Shown: positions 23,563 to 31,600 of the stretch, piece after piece
How the letters are laid out: every line of letters begins with the position of its first letter
How positions within the stretch are numbered: the stretch's first letter is position 1
From: Promethearchaeota archaeon
Lineage (GTDB): Archaea > Asgardarchaeota > Lokiarchaeia > Sigynarchaeales > SOKP01
Reading direction: 5' to 3'
Assembly (NCBI GenBank): GCA_016839635.1
Contig: JAEOTV010000104.1
Location: forward strand, 1 to 31,600
Length of the DNA stretch: 31,600 bases
Notes under the pieces: generated by a model
Database searches by the model: none
What the model was told of the DNA's origin: nothing
What the model saw: only the letters and a program-made list of their open reading frames with translations
Program-made: the position numbers and the translations under genes

Positions 23563-23982
23563 TTATTCTTCTGTACTTTCTTTAGCTCTAGCTTTTTCTA
23601 TAGCAGCAATTTGTTTTTCTAACTGCCTTATTTCGTTTTGAACTTCTTTAATCTTATTTTTCTTTTCATTTTCAATTTCTTTTAATTTAACGTTTAAAGC
23701 TTTTGCTTTTTCATTTTTTAATTGAGTGAAAGCTTTTTCAGCAGCTTTGGCGGATGAAATTTTTTCTTTCTTTTTTTGGGTCCATTCTTCCACTTTTTGG
23801 ATAGCTTCATCACGTAATTGTACTTCTTCACTGAGAGTGGTTTGTGCTTCCCCAATTTTAACATCAAATTCTTCTTCAATTTCTTTTTCAGCAGAAGCAT
23901 CCTTTTTTGAAGCATCCTCTTCAATTCTTGTTATTTCATCCTCTTTTGCGCTAATTTGACCTCTAATATGTTCTTCAGACAT
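23563..23982 (-). CDS. Highly charged coiled-coil protein
   Basis: 139 residues, almost entirely Glu, Lys, Ala, Ile and Gln, with heptad spacing over residues 10-135 and no Pro, Cys or Trp except one Trp in VEEWTQKKK. This composition suggests one long alpha-helical rod, perhaps a dimer. It resembles the stalk regions of ATPase subunits and SMC-like proteins in composition only. I cannot name a function. The gene is monocistronic between the peptidase-like gene and the DUF6125-like gene. Confidence 0.6.
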   Translation of the reverse strand: MSEEHIRGQISAKEDEITRIEEDASKKDASAEKEIEEEFDVKIGEAQTTLSEEVQLRDEAIQKVEEWTQKKKEKISSAKAAEKAFTQLKNEKAKALNVKLKEIENEKKNKIKEVQNEIRQLEKQIAAIEKARAKESTEE

Positions 23983-24145
23983 TTAACATCAATTTTTTAA
24001 TTTAAGAATCTATTTATTTATCGATAATTTTGTTAAACTTACAAATCTTTTAAATTTTAAGCTTGATCTAGAAGTTTTAAGATAGGTAGCTTTTTAAACT
24101 TTTTAAAAAGTAATTTAAAAGATATCTAATATCCTTTTACATAAT

Positions 24146-24664
24146 TTAATTAGACGTTATACTAAATTCCCAGGCACACCAATAATCATCTGGATGATCA
24201 TCTGGAGGACAAGCTATACACTTTGTTTTGATTCTAGGATCTATAGTTTTCGCAAATAGACTATATTCTGCTATACCCACTTGCTTACATGGAAAATCTA
24301 GGAGCCCTCTACGTTTTCTAGCAGATTGGACTCGACAATCAATCATTCTAAATATACACCTGTTATCTGAAATATCTATAAATTCTTGTTTGTTAATATT
24401 TGCATATACCCTATATTTTAAAGCTTTAATTAAAGCAGGAATTCCTCCCTTTTCAGAAATATTGAAACGTTGCATTATTCTTTTTGCTTCAATAACAGTG
24501 AAACGTTCCCACTGCTTCACATCAAGTTCAATTGCTTTTTTAAGCCCATATTCTTGCTCAACTGTTTGAAACCATGTACCATCAATTGCCAGCCAATTTT
24601 TAGAAAGATCTTCAATATAATCTAGTAATTCCTCTTTTGTAAGTGATTCTAAATCCATTCTCAT
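24146..24664 (-). CDS. DUF6125-like cysteine-motif protein
   Basis: 172 residues. The N-terminal half has NWLAIDGTWFQTVEQEYG, LDVKQWERFT and EAKRIMQRF; the C-terminal half has RMIDCRVQSARKRRGL, DFPCKQVG and CIACPPDDHPDDYWCAWEF. This order of WLAxDGxWFxxVE, CRxQxAR, PCK and CxxCPPD...CAWEF is that of the DUF6125 family, related to the L-2-amino-thiazoline-4-carboxylic acid hydrolase-like group. The role of the Cys residues (metal or substrate) is unknown. The gene is monocistronic; either of the two Met codons at the N-terminus (M-R-M) could be the start. Confidence 0.7.
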   Translation of the reverse strand: MRMDLESLTKEELLDYIEDLSKNWLAIDGTWFQTVEQEYGLKKAIELDVKQWERFTVIEAKRIMQRFNISEKGGIPALIKALKYRVYANINKQEFIDISDNRCIFRMIDCRVQSARKRRGLLDFPCKQVGIAEYSLFAKTIDPRIKTKCIACPPDDHPDDYWCAWEFSITSN

Positions 24665-24889
24665 AATAACTACTCTTTAATGAAAATAAAATTACTTTTG
24701 AAAATTATATAAAGCTTATATATTTACGCGTAACTTGGATATCGAATAGTTGAAAATCAACTACACTTATTCTATATTATATTAAGATGGTAAATTACTA
24801 AAAGAAAAATTTAATAGCATTTCAATTTTAATTATTTTAGTATCTATATATCCAGAAATGCTTAAAAATAGTGGAATTTGTGGAAGAAA

Positions 24890-26815
24890 ATGGGAAAAAC
24901 ATTAACTGAAAAAATCTTAGAACAACATTTAATTGAAGGTAAGTTGGAAAAGGGAACAGACATTGCTATTAAAATTGACCAGACTTTAACTCAAGATGCT
25001 ACTGGTACAATGGCATATTTACAATTTGAAGCCATTGGAGTCTCTCGAGTACAAACAGAACTATCTGTAAGTTATGTTGATCATAATACTTTACAAACTG
25101 ATTTTAAGAATCCAGATGACCATCGATATCTTCAAAGTATTGCTGCCAGATATGGATTATATTTTTCTAGACCAGGAAATGGTATATGTCATCAATTACA
25201 TCTAGAAAGATTTGCACGTCCTGGGAGAACATTGCTAGGTAGTGATAGTCATACTCCCACTGGAGGGGGTGTTGGATCAATCGCAATCGGAGCTGGTGGA
25301 CTTGATGTAGCTGCTGCTATGGCGGGGGAACCATTTAGATTAAAAATGCCAAACGTTGTAAAAGTCAATCTTACAGGTAAACTGCCCGATTTTGTTTCAG
25401 CTAAAGATGTTATTTTAGAAGTATTAAGAAGGATTGGAGTTAAAGGAGCAGTAAATAAGGTTTTAGAGTATGTAGGACCTGGAATAAAAACATTATCTGT
25501 TCCTGAAAGAGGTACAATTACTAATATGGGAACAGAAACTGGAGCTACTACATCAATCTTTCCCTCTGATGAAATAACAAAGGAATTTCTAGAAGCACAA
25601 GAAAGAGGAAATCAATGGGTTGTATTATTGCCCGATGATGATGCGGTATATGATGAAACTATTGAAATAAATTTAAGTGAATTAGAACCTCTAATTGCAG
25701 AACCTCATAGTCCTGGAAATGTTAAGACAGTAAGAGAATTAGAGGGAATGAATGTAGATCAAGTTTGTATTGGCAGTTGTACTAATTCATCTTTAAGAGA
25801 CCTAAAAATTAGTGCAAATATGCTAAAAGATAAAACTATAGCTCTTAATACTGTTTTAACGGTATCACCAGGGTCACGACAAGTGGTAAATCATATGATT
25901 GATTCAGGTGAAATGGGTTATTTAGTAAAAGCAGGAGCAAGGATTTTAGAAAATGTTTGTGGACCATGTCTGGGCCAAGGATCAGCCCCAAAAAGTAATG
26001 CTGTTTCTCTAAGAACATTTAATAGAAACTTTTTAGGTAGATCGGGTACAAAAAGTGCTAACGCTTATCTTGTAAGTCCAGAAACAGCAGCTATGGCTGC
26101 TATAGAAGGTAAAATAACTGATCCTCGAAAGTATGGGAAATTACCTAAATTTACAATGCCTAAGAAATTTATGGTAAATGATAATATGATAGTACCACCA
26201 TTACCTCCTGAAGAAGCTAAGAATGTAGAAATTATAAGAGGACCTAATATTAAACCACTACCAGAATTTAATACTTTACCAGATAAACTGACAGGGGAAG
26301 TACTACTAAAAGTTGAGGATGATATTACTACTGATCATATTATGCCAGCTGGAGCTAAAATTTTACCATTAAGAAGTAATATTCCCGAAATTAGTAAATT
26401 TGTCTTCAATGTAGTTGATGAGACTTTTCATGATAGATCACTTGAAAAATCTGGGGGTTTTATTGTAGGAGGAGATAATTATGGACAAGGTTCAAGCCGT
26501 GAACACGCAGCCATCGCACCCAAGTATCTTGGAATTAAAGCTGTTATAGTTAAAAGCTTTGCTCGCATTCACCTAGCTAATCTAGTAAATTTTGGAATTG
26601 TTCCTTTGACCTTTGAAAATAAGGAAGACTACAATAATATAGACCAAGGAGACCAGTTTGAGGTTGATATATCAACGATAAAGTCTGGTAAAGTCTCTTT
26701 AAAAAACCTTTCCAAAAATATAGAAATTTCATTAACCCATTCTCTAAGTAAGCAAGACTTAGAAGAGTTAATGGCTGGAGGGAAATTAACCCTAATAAAA
26801 CAAAAGCATGCTTAA
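24890..26815 (+). CDS. Aconitate hydratase (monomeric, 640-residue putative type)
   Basis: 641 residues from the ATG at 24890; the frame extends four codons upstream to a TTG at 24878. Domains follow the aconitase order: [4Fe-4S] domains with SDSHTPTGGGVGS, a Cys in GSCTNSS (297), CGPC (357 and 360), then a linker and the swivel domain with DITTDHIMPAG and GDNYGQGSSREHAA. Three Cys hold the cluster. The length and the single chain match the short putative aconitase type found in Aquifex and many archaea, not the 900-residue AcnA. It isomerises citrate and isocitrate in the TCA cycle. A TATA-like stretch (CTATATATCC) lies at about 24844-24853, about 40 bases upstream. Confidence 0.9.
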   Translation: MGKTLTEKILEQHLIEGKLEKGTDIAIKIDQTLTQDATGTMAYLQFEAIGVSRVQTELSVSYVDHNTLQTDFKNPDDHRYLQSIAARYGLYFSRPGNGICHQLHLERFARPGRTLLGSDSHTPTGGGVGSIAIGAGGLDVAAAMAGEPFRLKMPNVVKVNLTGKLPDFVSAKDVILEVLRRIGVKGAVNKVLEYVGPGIKTLSVPERGTITNMGTETGATTSIFPSDEITKEFLEAQERGNQWVVLLPDDDAVYDETIEINLSELEPLIAEPHSPGNVKTVRELEGMNVDQVCIGSCTNSSLRDLKISANMLKDKTIALNTVLTVSPGSRQVVNHMIDSGEMGYLVKAGARILENVCGPCLGQGSAPKSNAVSLRTFNRNFLGRSGTKSANAYLVSPETAAMAAIEGKITDPRKYGKLPKFTMPKKFMVNDNMIVPPLPPEEAKNVEIIRGPNIKPLPEFNTLPDKLTGEVLLKVEDDITTDHIMPAGAKILPLRSNIPEISKFVFNVVDETFHDRSLEKSGGFIVGGDNYGQGSSREHAAIAPKYLGIKAVIVKSFARIHLANLVNFGIVPLTFENKEDYNNIDQGDQFEVDISTIKSGKVSLKNLSKNIEISLTHSLSKQDLEELMAGGKLTLIKQKHA

Positions 26816-26865
26816 ATCAAAACCAAATAATAATTTTTTTTATTCTTTTTATATTTATCATTTTA

Positions 26866-27648
26866 ATGTTTGATAAAAAATTCAAACAAGATCCTAAAAC
26901 GCGATTTTCTTCAAGAGTAGAAAGATATATCAAATATAGGCCTAGATACCCGCAAGAGGTAATCAATTTTTTAAAACATAAGGATATTTTATCATCTAAT
27001 TCTATAATCGCAGATATTGGTTCAGGAACAGGTATATTAAGTGAAGTTTTTCTAAAGGAAGGGAATTTTGTCTATGGAATCGAACCTAATAATGACATGA
27101 GAGCTGCAGCAGAAAATTTGCTTAGTAAATATTCAAATTTTGTAAGTATTGATGGTTCTGCAGAAAGTACAAATTTAGAATCAAATTGCATCGATATGAT
27201 TACAGCAGGTCAAGCATTTCATTGGTTTAATTTAGAAAAAACACGATTAGAATTTTTACGTATTCTTAGATCCGAAGGGTGGGTTGTTTTAATTTGGAAT
27301 CGCCGTAAAAAGCGTACAAATGAATTTTTAAAAGAATATGAAAAATTCCTTTTGAAGTATGGTACAGATTATAAGGCTATTGAGAAGAGTAAGCTTGAAT
27401 TTGATAAATTTTTTGGTGGATCAAAATCGAATAAAAATTACAATAAAGTTAACTATGATAATTATCAAATATTTGATTATGATGGTTTAGAAGGTAGACT
27501 ATTATCTACTTCATATATACCTTTAGATGACTATCCCAAACAAAATGATATGCTGTACGATTTAAAGCAGTTATTCAAAAAATATCAAAAAAATGGACTC
27601 ATTAGATTTGAGTATGATACTGAAATCATCTATGGCCAATTGAACTAA
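26866..27648 (+). CDS. Class I SAM-dependent methyltransferase
   Basis: 260 residues. The SAM-binding motif I is ADIGSGTGILSEVFL (about 48-62), followed by the acidic motif II residue in YGIEPN, and AGQAFHWFN, a common motif in the UbiE/BioC-like methyltransferase group. The N-terminus FSSRVERYIKYRPRYPQEV is typical of this group, in which small molecules are frequent substrates. The N-terminal half is regular, while the C-terminal half (Lys/Tyr/Asn-rich) is divergent. The gene follows aconitase by 50 bases on the same strand, which may place it in the same transcript. Substrate unknown. Confidence 0.85.
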   Translation: MFDKKFKQDPKTRFSSRVERYIKYRPRYPQEVINFLKHKDILSSNSIIADIGSGTGILSEVFLKEGNFVYGIEPNNDMRAAAENLLSKYSNFVSIDGSAESTNLESNCIDMITAGQAFHWFNLEKTRLEFLRILRSEGWVVLIWNRRKKRTNEFLKEYEKFLLKYGTDYKAIEKSKLEFDKFFGGSKSNKNYNKVNYDNYQIFDYDGLEGRLLSTSYIPLDDYPKQNDMLYDLKQLFKKYQKNGLIRFEYDTEIIYGQLN

Positions 27649-27661
27649 TTTTAAGATATAT

Positions 27662-28660
27662 TTAACCTTCTTCAAGATAGTAATTTATAGCTCCCTTTAT
27701 CATTTCAAATTTTTTAAGCGAACATGAAATTTCCCCTTTTTTTAATAAATTCAATCCTTCATCATTTAATTTCTTAACGGATTCCTTTAGTTCCTCAAGT
27801 TTTAGATTTTTCTGAAGTTCTGCTAATATCCTAGAATATTCTTCAATTAATTCAGTTTTTTCTATGGATTCAGCAAGCTTAAGAAGAGCTTCACATTGCA
27901 AAATACTATTTTTAAAATCCTTTTTCTCTTGAAGAATCTTAATTTCTTTTACCAATTTTTCAATATTTTCTAAAACATTTAGATAATCTTCTTCAGCTTT
28001 TAGAATATCATTTTGAATATATTCTAACTCTTTAAGATGTTCTTTGATTTTGTTTTCTTTAAGTCGTTTTATAATATCCGCCAATTTTAATTTGAGATCA
28101 TCAAAAAGGAATTTCTCTTTTAGTTCAATACTCTCCTCAATTATTTTTTGAGCTTTATTTATAAATTCTTTCTTTAACCTCGCGTTTAAGTGTGTTTTTT
28201 CGATATCTTGCCATTTTTTATTTAATTCGTCGTCATCATCAAGTTGAGAAAGTAAAATTTTAGCTTTTTCTATTGTTTCTTCCGTTTTTGAGAAATCTTC
28301 TACATCAAAACCTGCTTTAAAACTAAATTCTAAGTTTTTTAGGTCAGTTTTCAATTTTTTTATTTTTTCAAGTCTTAATCTTTCTTGTTCAACTCGTAAT
28401 TTTTCAAGCTTCTTCTCTTCCCTTTCTTTTAAAAGTTTTTTGATTCGGGCGATTAAATCTTCTTGTTCTTTAACAAAAGAGTTTAATTCTTCTGGTTTTG
28501 CAAATTCTATAATTTCATAAGCTAAAGATAAAGCGTCTTTTAACTGTCCTTTAATATACATCTGACCTTGAATAGCAAGTCGATTATCAATCTGTTCAAC
28601 AACTCTAATTTTCCTTTTTTCTTCTTTTTCTTTTATAGGCTCTGGTTGGTCTTCAGTCAA
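27662..28660 (-). CDS. Long coiled-coil protein paired with the gelsolin-like gene
   Basis: 332 residues, Lys/Glu/Leu/Ile-rich, with a Pro-poor heptad pattern over nearly the whole length and no membrane span. Repeated units with helix pairs (KFLFDDLKLKLADIIKRL; ILQCEALLKLAESIEKTELI) resemble units in the upstream protein, such as VLKDCDKLITLAKSIGKIEL, so the two proteins share a repeat family. The start is TTG at 28660, the only start available, with a GGGGAAG sequence just upstream. The gene follows the gelsolin-like gene by 19 bases, so they are co-transcribed and may form a complex. It is convergent with the methyltransferase. Confidence 0.65.
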   Translation of the reverse strand: MTEDQPEPIKEKEEKRKIRVVEQIDNRLAIQGQMYIKGQLKDALSLAYEIIEFAKPEELNSFVKEQEDLIARIKKLLKEREEKKLEKLRVEQERLRLEKIKKLKTDLKNLEFSFKAGFDVEDFSKTEETIEKAKILLSQLDDDDELNKKWQDIEKTHLNARLKKEFINKAQKIIEESIELKEKFLFDDLKLKLADIIKRLKENKIKEHLKELEYIQNDILKAEEDYLNVLENIEKLVKEIKILQEKKDFKNSILQCEALLKLAESIEKTELIEEYSRILAELQKNLKLEELKESVKKLNDEGLNLLKKGEISCSLKKFEMIKGAINYYLEEG

Positions 28661-28679
28661 AATCTTCTTCCCCTTTTAG

Positions 28680-30302
28680 TTAATTTTGATACTCCTGTAA
28701 TTGTATTAGAATTTGCCCAAACAATTCTAAAGAATCTGAATAAGACCCATTATCCAAGGCCATAATAGCATTTTTACTTAAAAGTTCTATATTTTCTAAA
28801 AGCTGATTAACAGTATTAAATTTGGCTTCATAATCATTCCATTTCTTTTTTACGTCACTATCTACAATCTTTATGAGAAACTCTGACCCCTTTTCAAGAA
28901 TATCATCCATTTTCTTAATTTCCATTGCTTTTAAAGATACAATGAAGTTTTTTTCTAGTTTGGAAAGTTCTGCTTTAACTTTTTTTTGTTTTTCTTCAAA
29001 ATCCTTTAATTCTTTAATTTTTCGTTTAGTCAATCCTAAAATACCAATATAGGTCGTAGCTAATTCTATTTTTCCTATAGATTTTGCAAGGGTAATTAGT
29101 TTATCACAGTCTTTTAATACATCATTTAGATGATTATTTTTCCTATTGTTTTTGATTTTATTTTCTAGTCCACTAATTTCTTCATTAATATCGTTGTATG
29201 ATTGTTCAGCAGAATTGACTTCATTTTTTAGTACAGCTAACTTACTACGATATTCTGGGAGATCAATTTTTTCCACTTGTTTAATTAATTCTATAATTTT
29301 TGATTTTAGTTCTTTAAATTGATGATTGATTTTTAAATGAGCAATATCTCCAGAGAATAATTCAAATTTTTCAATAAATTCTACTTTTTCTTTAGTATTT
29401 TGTATTTTTTTATTCAATCCATCCCATTTAATCCTAATTTTTTCATCTTTTGCATTAGAGAGAAGTTTTAAGCCTTTTTTAAAAATCTCAGTTGCCGTAG
29501 ACAGGTCAAGATTTTCTAAAGAAGAGATTAATTCTTTTTCTAATCGTATAATATCATTCCTTAACTTCTCTTGTTCTGAATTCCATTTCCTTTTTTCTTC
29601 TAAGATTAATTCTTTAGCACTTGGGATTAATGATAAATCGTATCTAGTCTCATATTTTTTAATAAAATTTTTAATTAAATTATGAGCTTCTAATATCTTG
29701 TTAGAATTTAGTAACTCACGATATTCTTTTTTAACATGTTCAGTTTCTTCTTCAATTTCAGAGACTATTTCTTTATTTTCATATTTTTCTGTTAATTCAG
29801 AAATTAATCTTGTCTGCTCTGTTACAAGAGCATCATCTTGTATTTGTTTTGCTAATTCTACTATTTCTCTCAATTTGGCAATTGCATTTTTATAGTTTTC
29901 AGATTTTATTAATTTCTCTGATTTTTCTTTTAGATCATCAACTTTTTCTAAAATGGGAAGAACAGTCTTTTCTTGATAATTAATAATTTCATACAATTCT
30001 TCTTTATCTATATTTAAATTATTGAAAAATTCAAAGGGTTCAGCTCTCATATCAAAAGTGATATTTCTAATAATTCGAAAATTAGGGAATTCATCTTTCA
30101 ATAACACACGAATTTGAGAAATGTGGTTTTTTAAGGCTTGAGTAGCATTTCTACCAATCCAAATATACATTGTTTTTATTTTTTGGATGTAAATAGCTAA
30201 TATATTAACAATTGTAAAGACTTCTTTTATGTTTTCATAAGCTATCTCATCAAAAGTCCCATCAAAATTAAGCTTGAAAGTTTTTATAATATTTTCAACC
30301 AT
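28680..30302 (-). CDS. Gelsolin-like domain fused to a long coiled coil
   Basis: 540 residues. The first 100 have the pattern of a gelsolin/ADF-like domain: ILAIYIQKIKTMYIWIGRNA (YIWIG at 46-50), then a helix and a C-terminal RAEPFEFFNNL (AEPFEFF at 87-93). The IYIWIG and xEPxxF signatures are those of single gelsolin repeats. From about 105 to the end the protein is a long coiled coil with helix-pair repeats. Asgard archaea carry gelsolin-like proteins that act on their actins, so a cytoskeletal linker role is plausible, but calcium-binding residues are not obvious here. It heads a two-gene operon with 27662-28660. Confidence 0.6.
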   Translation of the reverse strand: MVENIIKTFKLNFDGTFDEIAYENIKEVFTIVNILAIYIQKIKTMYIWIGRNATQALKNHISQIRVLLKDEFPNFRIIRNITFDMRAEPFEFFNNLNIDKEELYEIINYQEKTVLPILEKVDDLKEKSEKLIKSENYKNAIAKLREIVELAKQIQDDALVTEQTRLISELTEKYENKEIVSEIEEETEHVKKEYRELLNSNKILEAHNLIKNFIKKYETRYDLSLIPSAKELILEEKRKWNSEQEKLRNDIIRLEKELISSLENLDLSTATEIFKKGLKLLSNAKDEKIRIKWDGLNKKIQNTKEKVEFIEKFELFSGDIAHLKINHQFKELKSKIIELIKQVEKIDLPEYRSKLAVLKNEVNSAEQSYNDINEEISGLENKIKNNRKNNHLNDVLKDCDKLITLAKSIGKIELATTYIGILGLTKRKIKELKDFEEKQKKVKAELSKLEKNFIVSLKAMEIKKMDDILEKGSEFLIKIVDSDVKKKWNDYEAKFNTVNQLLENIELLSKNAIMALDNGSYSDSLELFGQILIQLQEYQN

Positions 30303-30392
30303 CTAAACTCATCTTTAAACCATGCAATAAAATAGTTAAAGAATTTATTTTTAAACGTTTGCGATTAAATAGTAGGAAATTGAGCTAATATT

Positions 30393-31175
30393 TCAAATGG
30401 GTTTTAATTTGCGAATTTTAAATGATTCTATAATAAAAATTATTGTTCCTAAAATCAAAAATAATAATAATAGTAAATTTAGAGGGTCTGAAAAGAAATT
30501 CATACCTTGAATCATAGCGAGGATCAAATAAATAATAAAAGCAAAAGAATAGATCATTAAATAAAGTGAAATCCGAGGTATCGTTCGATTACCAATGCGA
30601 ATAAAAAATTTTAATATTCCTATTTTAATATCCTCTTTTATTGAATATTTTCCTTCTTCCTCATCCCTTGTTATAATTCCTGCATTTAGTAATTTAGTTA
30701 TTTGATAAGAAGCTGTCCCAGAAGATGAAATATTTAATGCTTTCTGTATTTCTCTTACTCCTGCTTTTCTCTTAGTAAAAAAATACCAATACACTTGAAG
30801 TGTTTTGCCTTGTAAAAATTCTTCTGTAATTTCAGGTTTAAATTCTGTTATCTTTTCTAAGGATTCCGTAGGTTTGGGAGTAATTTTTTCAATACGAGGT
30901 CTTTCTAGGAAATGAATTCCAAAAAATAAAAAACCATAAGCTATGAATATTATAATTGAGAAGTATAGGTAAAAAATAATGATATCAGTATTGATAACAT
31001 TTTGAGAATAGAAAATTATGAAGCAAATCGTCATTATCACTTGTAAAATTGTTAGGTAATGAACAAATCTTTTAAGATAATAAATTGCTAAAGAGTTTTT
31101 ATGACCTTTTCTCGATTTAGTTTGCAAAACACTATTGTTTATTTCCTTATAATGATTTTTTTCTTCTGATCTCAT
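30393..31175 (-). CDS. Membrane protein with central winged-helix domain
   Basis: 260 residues: spans at about 38-57 and 63-88, a cytoplasmic winged helix at about 123-182 (LQVYWYFFTKRKAGVREIQK, SSSGTASYQITKLLNAG, then a wing with EEEGKYSIKED), then spans at about 201-222 and 231-251. The module resembles ArsR/MarR-like DNA-binding domains placed in the loop of a four-span membrane protein, a plan common in archaea. A sensor that binds DNA from the membrane is an inference. It is divergent from the DppB-type permease gene, and a 9-bp palindrome lies in the shared intergenic region. Confidence 0.75.
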   Translation of the reverse strand: MRSEEKNHYKEINNSVLQTKSRKGHKNSLAIYYLKRFVHYLTILQVIMTICFIIFYSQNVINTDIIIFYLYFSIIIFIAYGFLFFGIHFLERPRIEKITPKPTESLEKITEFKPEITEEFLQGKTLQVYWYFFTKRKAGVREIQKALNISSSGTASYQITKLLNAGIITRDEEEGKYSIKEDIKIGILKFFIRIGNRTIPRISLYLMIYSFAFIIYLILAMIQGMNFFSDPLNLLLLLFLILGTIIFIIESFKIRKLKPI

Positions 31176-31267
31176 GATAAATGATTCATTTCCCTATTTT
31201 GGTTAATTAATCTACGATTTTTATTTATTAGTGAAAATAACAAATTAAATTTTATTACTAATAGTTA

Positions 31268-31287
31268 TTGTTCAAAAGTTTGAACAA
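31268..31287. promoter_or_regulatory. Palindromic operator candidate
   Basis: TTGTTCAAA (31268-31276) and TTTGAACAA (31279-31287) are perfect reverse complements with a 2-base spacer. The element lies between the divergent winged-helix membrane protein and the DppB-type permease, about 22 bases upstream of a TATA-like TTTATAT at 31310-31316. Confidence 0.55.
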
Positions 31288-31331
31288 ATAAATGTATTTA
31301 ACGCTAGAATTTATATCTATTTGTGAAGACT

Positions 31332-31442
31332 ATGAATATTTTCGAGTCTAAAAATTGCGATATGTCAAAAAAATTAAATATGTCAAAAGAAAAGATTAAA
31401 AGAAATAATTTAAGTGAAAATTTAAAAAAAGAAAAAGACTAG
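31332..31442 (+). CDS. Small ORF upstream of the permease gene
   Basis: ATG at 31332 opens a 36-residue Lys/Asn/Ser-rich frame (MNIFESKNCDMSKKLNMSKE and a charged end) stopping at 31440-31442. The stop overlaps the AGGTGG ribosome binding site of the permease at 31441-31446, an arrangement seen in translationally coupled leader ORFs. It begins about 20 bases after a TATA-like element. The composition is simple and there is no known relative, so it may be chance. Confidence 0.25.
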   Translation: MNIFESKNCDMSKKLNMSKEKIKRNNLSENLKKEKD

Positions 31443-31452
31443 GTGGGTTTTA

Positions 31453-31600
31453 ATGAGTATGCTAAAATATATAGTACGAAGATTATTAGCAGCAATACCT
31501 GTTATCTTTGGAGTGCTGACATTAACCTTTATTCTTTCTCGGATGATGCCAGGCGATCCAATCTATGCGTTGCTAGAAGCTATTGGAGTAACTGATCCAT
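31453..31600 (+). CDS. ABC transporter permease, DppB/OppB type (5' part, runs off the window)
   Basis: The first 49 residues are visible: MSMLKYIVRRLLAAIPVIFG, then VLTLTFILSRMMPGDPIYAL and a DP-rich continuation. The first membrane span, the RRLL start and the MMPGDP motif are typical of DppB/OppB permeases, which pair with a DppC permease and DppD/F ATPases to import peptides. The AGGTGG ribosome binding site at 31441-31446 fixes the ATG at 31453. Partner genes are expected to the right of the window. The family-5 binding protein at 11824-13530 could supply such a transporter, but lies about 18 kb away. Confidence 0.88.
   Translation, partial: MSMLKYIVRRLLAAIPVIFGVLTLTFILSRMMPGDPIYALLEAIGVTDP

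Noticed and set aside
23718..23959. Two frames (68 and 77 codons) within the charged coiled-coil gene
   Set aside because: Low-complexity shadows of the Lys/Glu-rich coding DNA.
24228..24569. 113-codon plus-strand frame
   Set aside because: Inside the DUF6125-like gene, whose Cys motifs show that the minus strand is the coding one.
24878..24889. TTG start four codons upstream of the aconitase ATG
   Set aside because: The extra MWKK does not match the family start, and the ATG at 24890 is the stronger codon.
1..31600. tRNA or rRNA genes, CRISPR arrays, insertion sequences
   Set aside because: No cloverleaf with a GTTCRA loop, rRNA-like block, evenly spaced repeats or transposase motif was seen on either strand by eye; a tRNAscan-type search would settle the tRNA question.

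Overview
The window looks like a piece of an Asgard archaeal chromosome, of Lokiarchaeota type, although the exact lineage cannot be read from the sequence. The DNA is very AT-rich and there are no introns. Several genes have TTG as their only possible or best-placed start, and some starts follow an AGGTG-type ribosome binding site. The gene content is the stronger evidence: a Ras/Rab-like GTPase with all five G boxes, a longin-like domain fused to a P-loop GTPase-like domain, a nearly complete eukaryote-like ubiquitin conjugation set, a gelsolin-like domain on a long coiled coil, an SDS22-like leucine-rich-repeat protein, and membrane proteins ending in RING-like or winged-helix modules. No tRNA, rRNA, CRISPR array or intact transposon was seen.

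Layout. 1-2567: two tandem paralogues of a left-handed beta-helix membrane protein, the first cut by the window edge. 2772-3608: a secreted protein of unknown function. 3810-5708: a tandem winged-helix/TPR regulator behind a perfect 13-bp inverted repeat that covers its promoter. 5745-5936: a broken zinc-ribbon gene. 6033-10435: the ubiquitin cluster. On the plus strand it holds longin-GTPase, JAMM peptidase, E1 and E2; converging on the minus strand are a membrane RING-like protein, a small two-TM protein and a ubiquitin-like modifier with a GG tail. 10728-13530: a surface protein of the STG-repeat type and a family-5 peptide-binding protein. 13689-15458: a small GTPase, a relic of a second winged-helix/TPR gene, and an AlaX-type editing enzyme. 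15666-19234: an LRR protein, a glutamate dehydrogenase and a winged-helix/2x[4Fe-4S] protein. 19348-24664: an SCP2-like protein, an STG-repeat surface protein, a TatD hydrolase, coiled coils, a pyroglutamyl-peptidase-like protein and a DUF6125-like protein. 24890-27648: aconitase and a methyltransferase. 27662-30302: two coiled-coil genes, one with a gelsolin-like head. 30393-31600: a membrane winged-helix regulator divergent from a DppB-type permease that runs off the end.

How the parts fit. The modifier at 8931-9209 ends in GG plus four residues. The JAMM peptidase could trim this tail, the E1 could adenylate the exposed GG, the E2 could carry it as a thioester, and the membrane RING-like protein in the modifier's own operon is a natural E3 candidate. 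The longin-GTPase at the head of the E1/E2 operon hints at a link between ubiquitination and membrane traffic. The most striking detail is a 16-A run inside the E1 gene: the annotated frame ends soon after it, but the adjacent frame continues into a conserved-looking tail with the missing second CxxC of the E1 zinc site. The gene is therefore either frameshifted (mutation or assembly error) or expressed through slippage on the A run.
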